DNA of 64,000 bases. Source: Dromaius novaehollandiae (Eukaryota; Chordata; Aves; Casuariiformes; Dromaiidae). Location: positions 10,855,619-10,919,618 of the forward strand of contig NC_088105.1 in NCBI RefSeq assembly GCF_036370855.1, given 5' to 3'. A program made the translations under genes and the position numbers. The notes under the pieces were generated by a model that ran no database searches, had not been told where the DNA came from, and was given only the letters and a program-made list of their open reading frames with translations. Of the stretch, positions 63,201-64,000 are shown piece after piece (position 1 is the stretch's first letter; each line of letters starts with the position of its first letter).

Positions 63201-64000
63201 TCTGTCAACAGGAGATATCACGTGCCCTTGTGCTGCTCACGTAGCGGCTCATGCTGCAATCCTGGCCATCGACATTCCTGCCCATGTGCAACCATGTCTC
63301 TTGCTGCCTCAGATGCAGTGGCTGGTCTGGTCTCTGGTGAATTTTGGCTATGCTAAATATCCCTCATTCATTCCTACTTGCTCCTGGATACCTTAATTGG
63401 TTTCTGATGAATGAATTCAGTTTACAGCTCATGAGGCTGCTGACTTGGTTTCCTTAACCTCTTGAGAGGGACTCCTGGGCCAAAGCATTTGAAAAACTCA
63501 GATAAATCACACTGTTTCCTCTCCTTTTGAAACTCCTACTATCAACTACCTATAGCTTGGAGAAAGGTGATTCCTGTGCAGAAGGCCTGCTGGTGCATGC
63601 CTGTCATGTGTTCCCCTAAGGACTCTTAAAATCCTGCTTTTAATAATCAAATTGTAGTTTCTGTCACTATAATGAGGCTTTGTTCTGTGGTTACTTGGAC
63701 CTTTCCTAAAGGTGGGCGTGGGGTTTGCTATGGAGTGCTCTTCTGGTGCTGTGGTGTGAACCTCCTTTGTAATTTGGAAGTCAGATTTTTGAGGCAATTG
63801 TTTAGGGAGCAGAATGAAGATTTTCTTGCTTTGCACCTGAGCTGTGGGAAGCCTGCAGACTGCCTTGCGAAGACATCATGGGAGGAGCTGCGGGGACAGC
63901 AGGGGTTTAGGGGAGGTGGATGAAAATTCAGGTTGCAAATTTAGTCTTCCTTGAGCTGACAAAACATGGTGAGTTTTTTTCTGTGGAAAATTGCAGCATT

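Larger units (their letters stand above)
56820..64000. other. Intergenic with AT-rich islands
   Basis: CpG density is visibly lower than upstream. No protein exon is recognised; in human, CACNA1E lies in this direction, but none of its exons is seen. AT-rich islands at 57640-57860, 58090-58290 and 60030-60200 stand out. Confidence 0.4.

Overview
This is vertebrate nuclear DNA, most likely from a bird (another non-mammalian sauropsid is possible). It carries spliced genes with GT-AG introns, CpG-island promoters, poly(A) signals and very few interspersed repeats. Only two decayed CR1/L3-like LINE tails could be suspected, and no Alu- or L1-type repeats are seen. The gene order XPR1 - KIAA1614 - STX6 - IER5 matches human chromosome 1q25.3, compressed into about 46 kb. 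The mammalian gene MR1, which lies between STX6 and IER5 in human, is not visible. That fits a non-mammal.

Layout. 1-2377 holds the last two coding exons of XPR1 (+), the phosphate exporter, followed by an AU-rich 3' UTR with several alternative poly(A) signals up to about 5.8 kb. 6-10.7 kb is intergenic. 10.75-15.3 kb is a complete KIAA1614 orthologue (+): one non-coding first exon and seven coding exons giving 789 codons, ending in a PDZ-like domain. 17.6-33.0 kb is STX6 (-): eight coding exons giving 254 codons of syntaxin 6, with a long 3' UTR that converges on KIAA1614. 32.4-33.6 kb is the STX6 CpG island. 33.6-45.1 kb has no recognisable protein gene but contains an orphan CpG island at 40.4-41.3 kb. 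45.2-46.7 kb is the intronless immediate-early gene IER5 (+) with a TATA and CCAAT promoter. From 46.7 kb to the end no protein gene is recognised. This part has a CpG-rich block (51.0-53.8 kb), a (GGTCCA)16 microsatellite at 56.5 kb, then CpG-poorer sequence with AT-rich islands that look like conserved non-coding elements. In human the next gene on this side is CACNA1E.

The four genes are not a functional operon; they share only ancient synteny. XPR1 exports phosphate at membranes, STX6 is a Golgi/endosome SNARE, IER5 is a nuclear stress-response regulator acting with HSF1 and PP2A, and KIAA1614 is uncharacterised. The strongest unusual signal is in STX6. Its second intron has AT-AC ends, an ATATCCTTT 5' splice site and a TTCCTTAAC branch site, the signature of a minor (U12-type) spliceosomal intron. 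Only that splicing gives the conserved syntaxin-6 reading frame. No viral fossil, CRISPR array, tRNA or rRNA gene was found.
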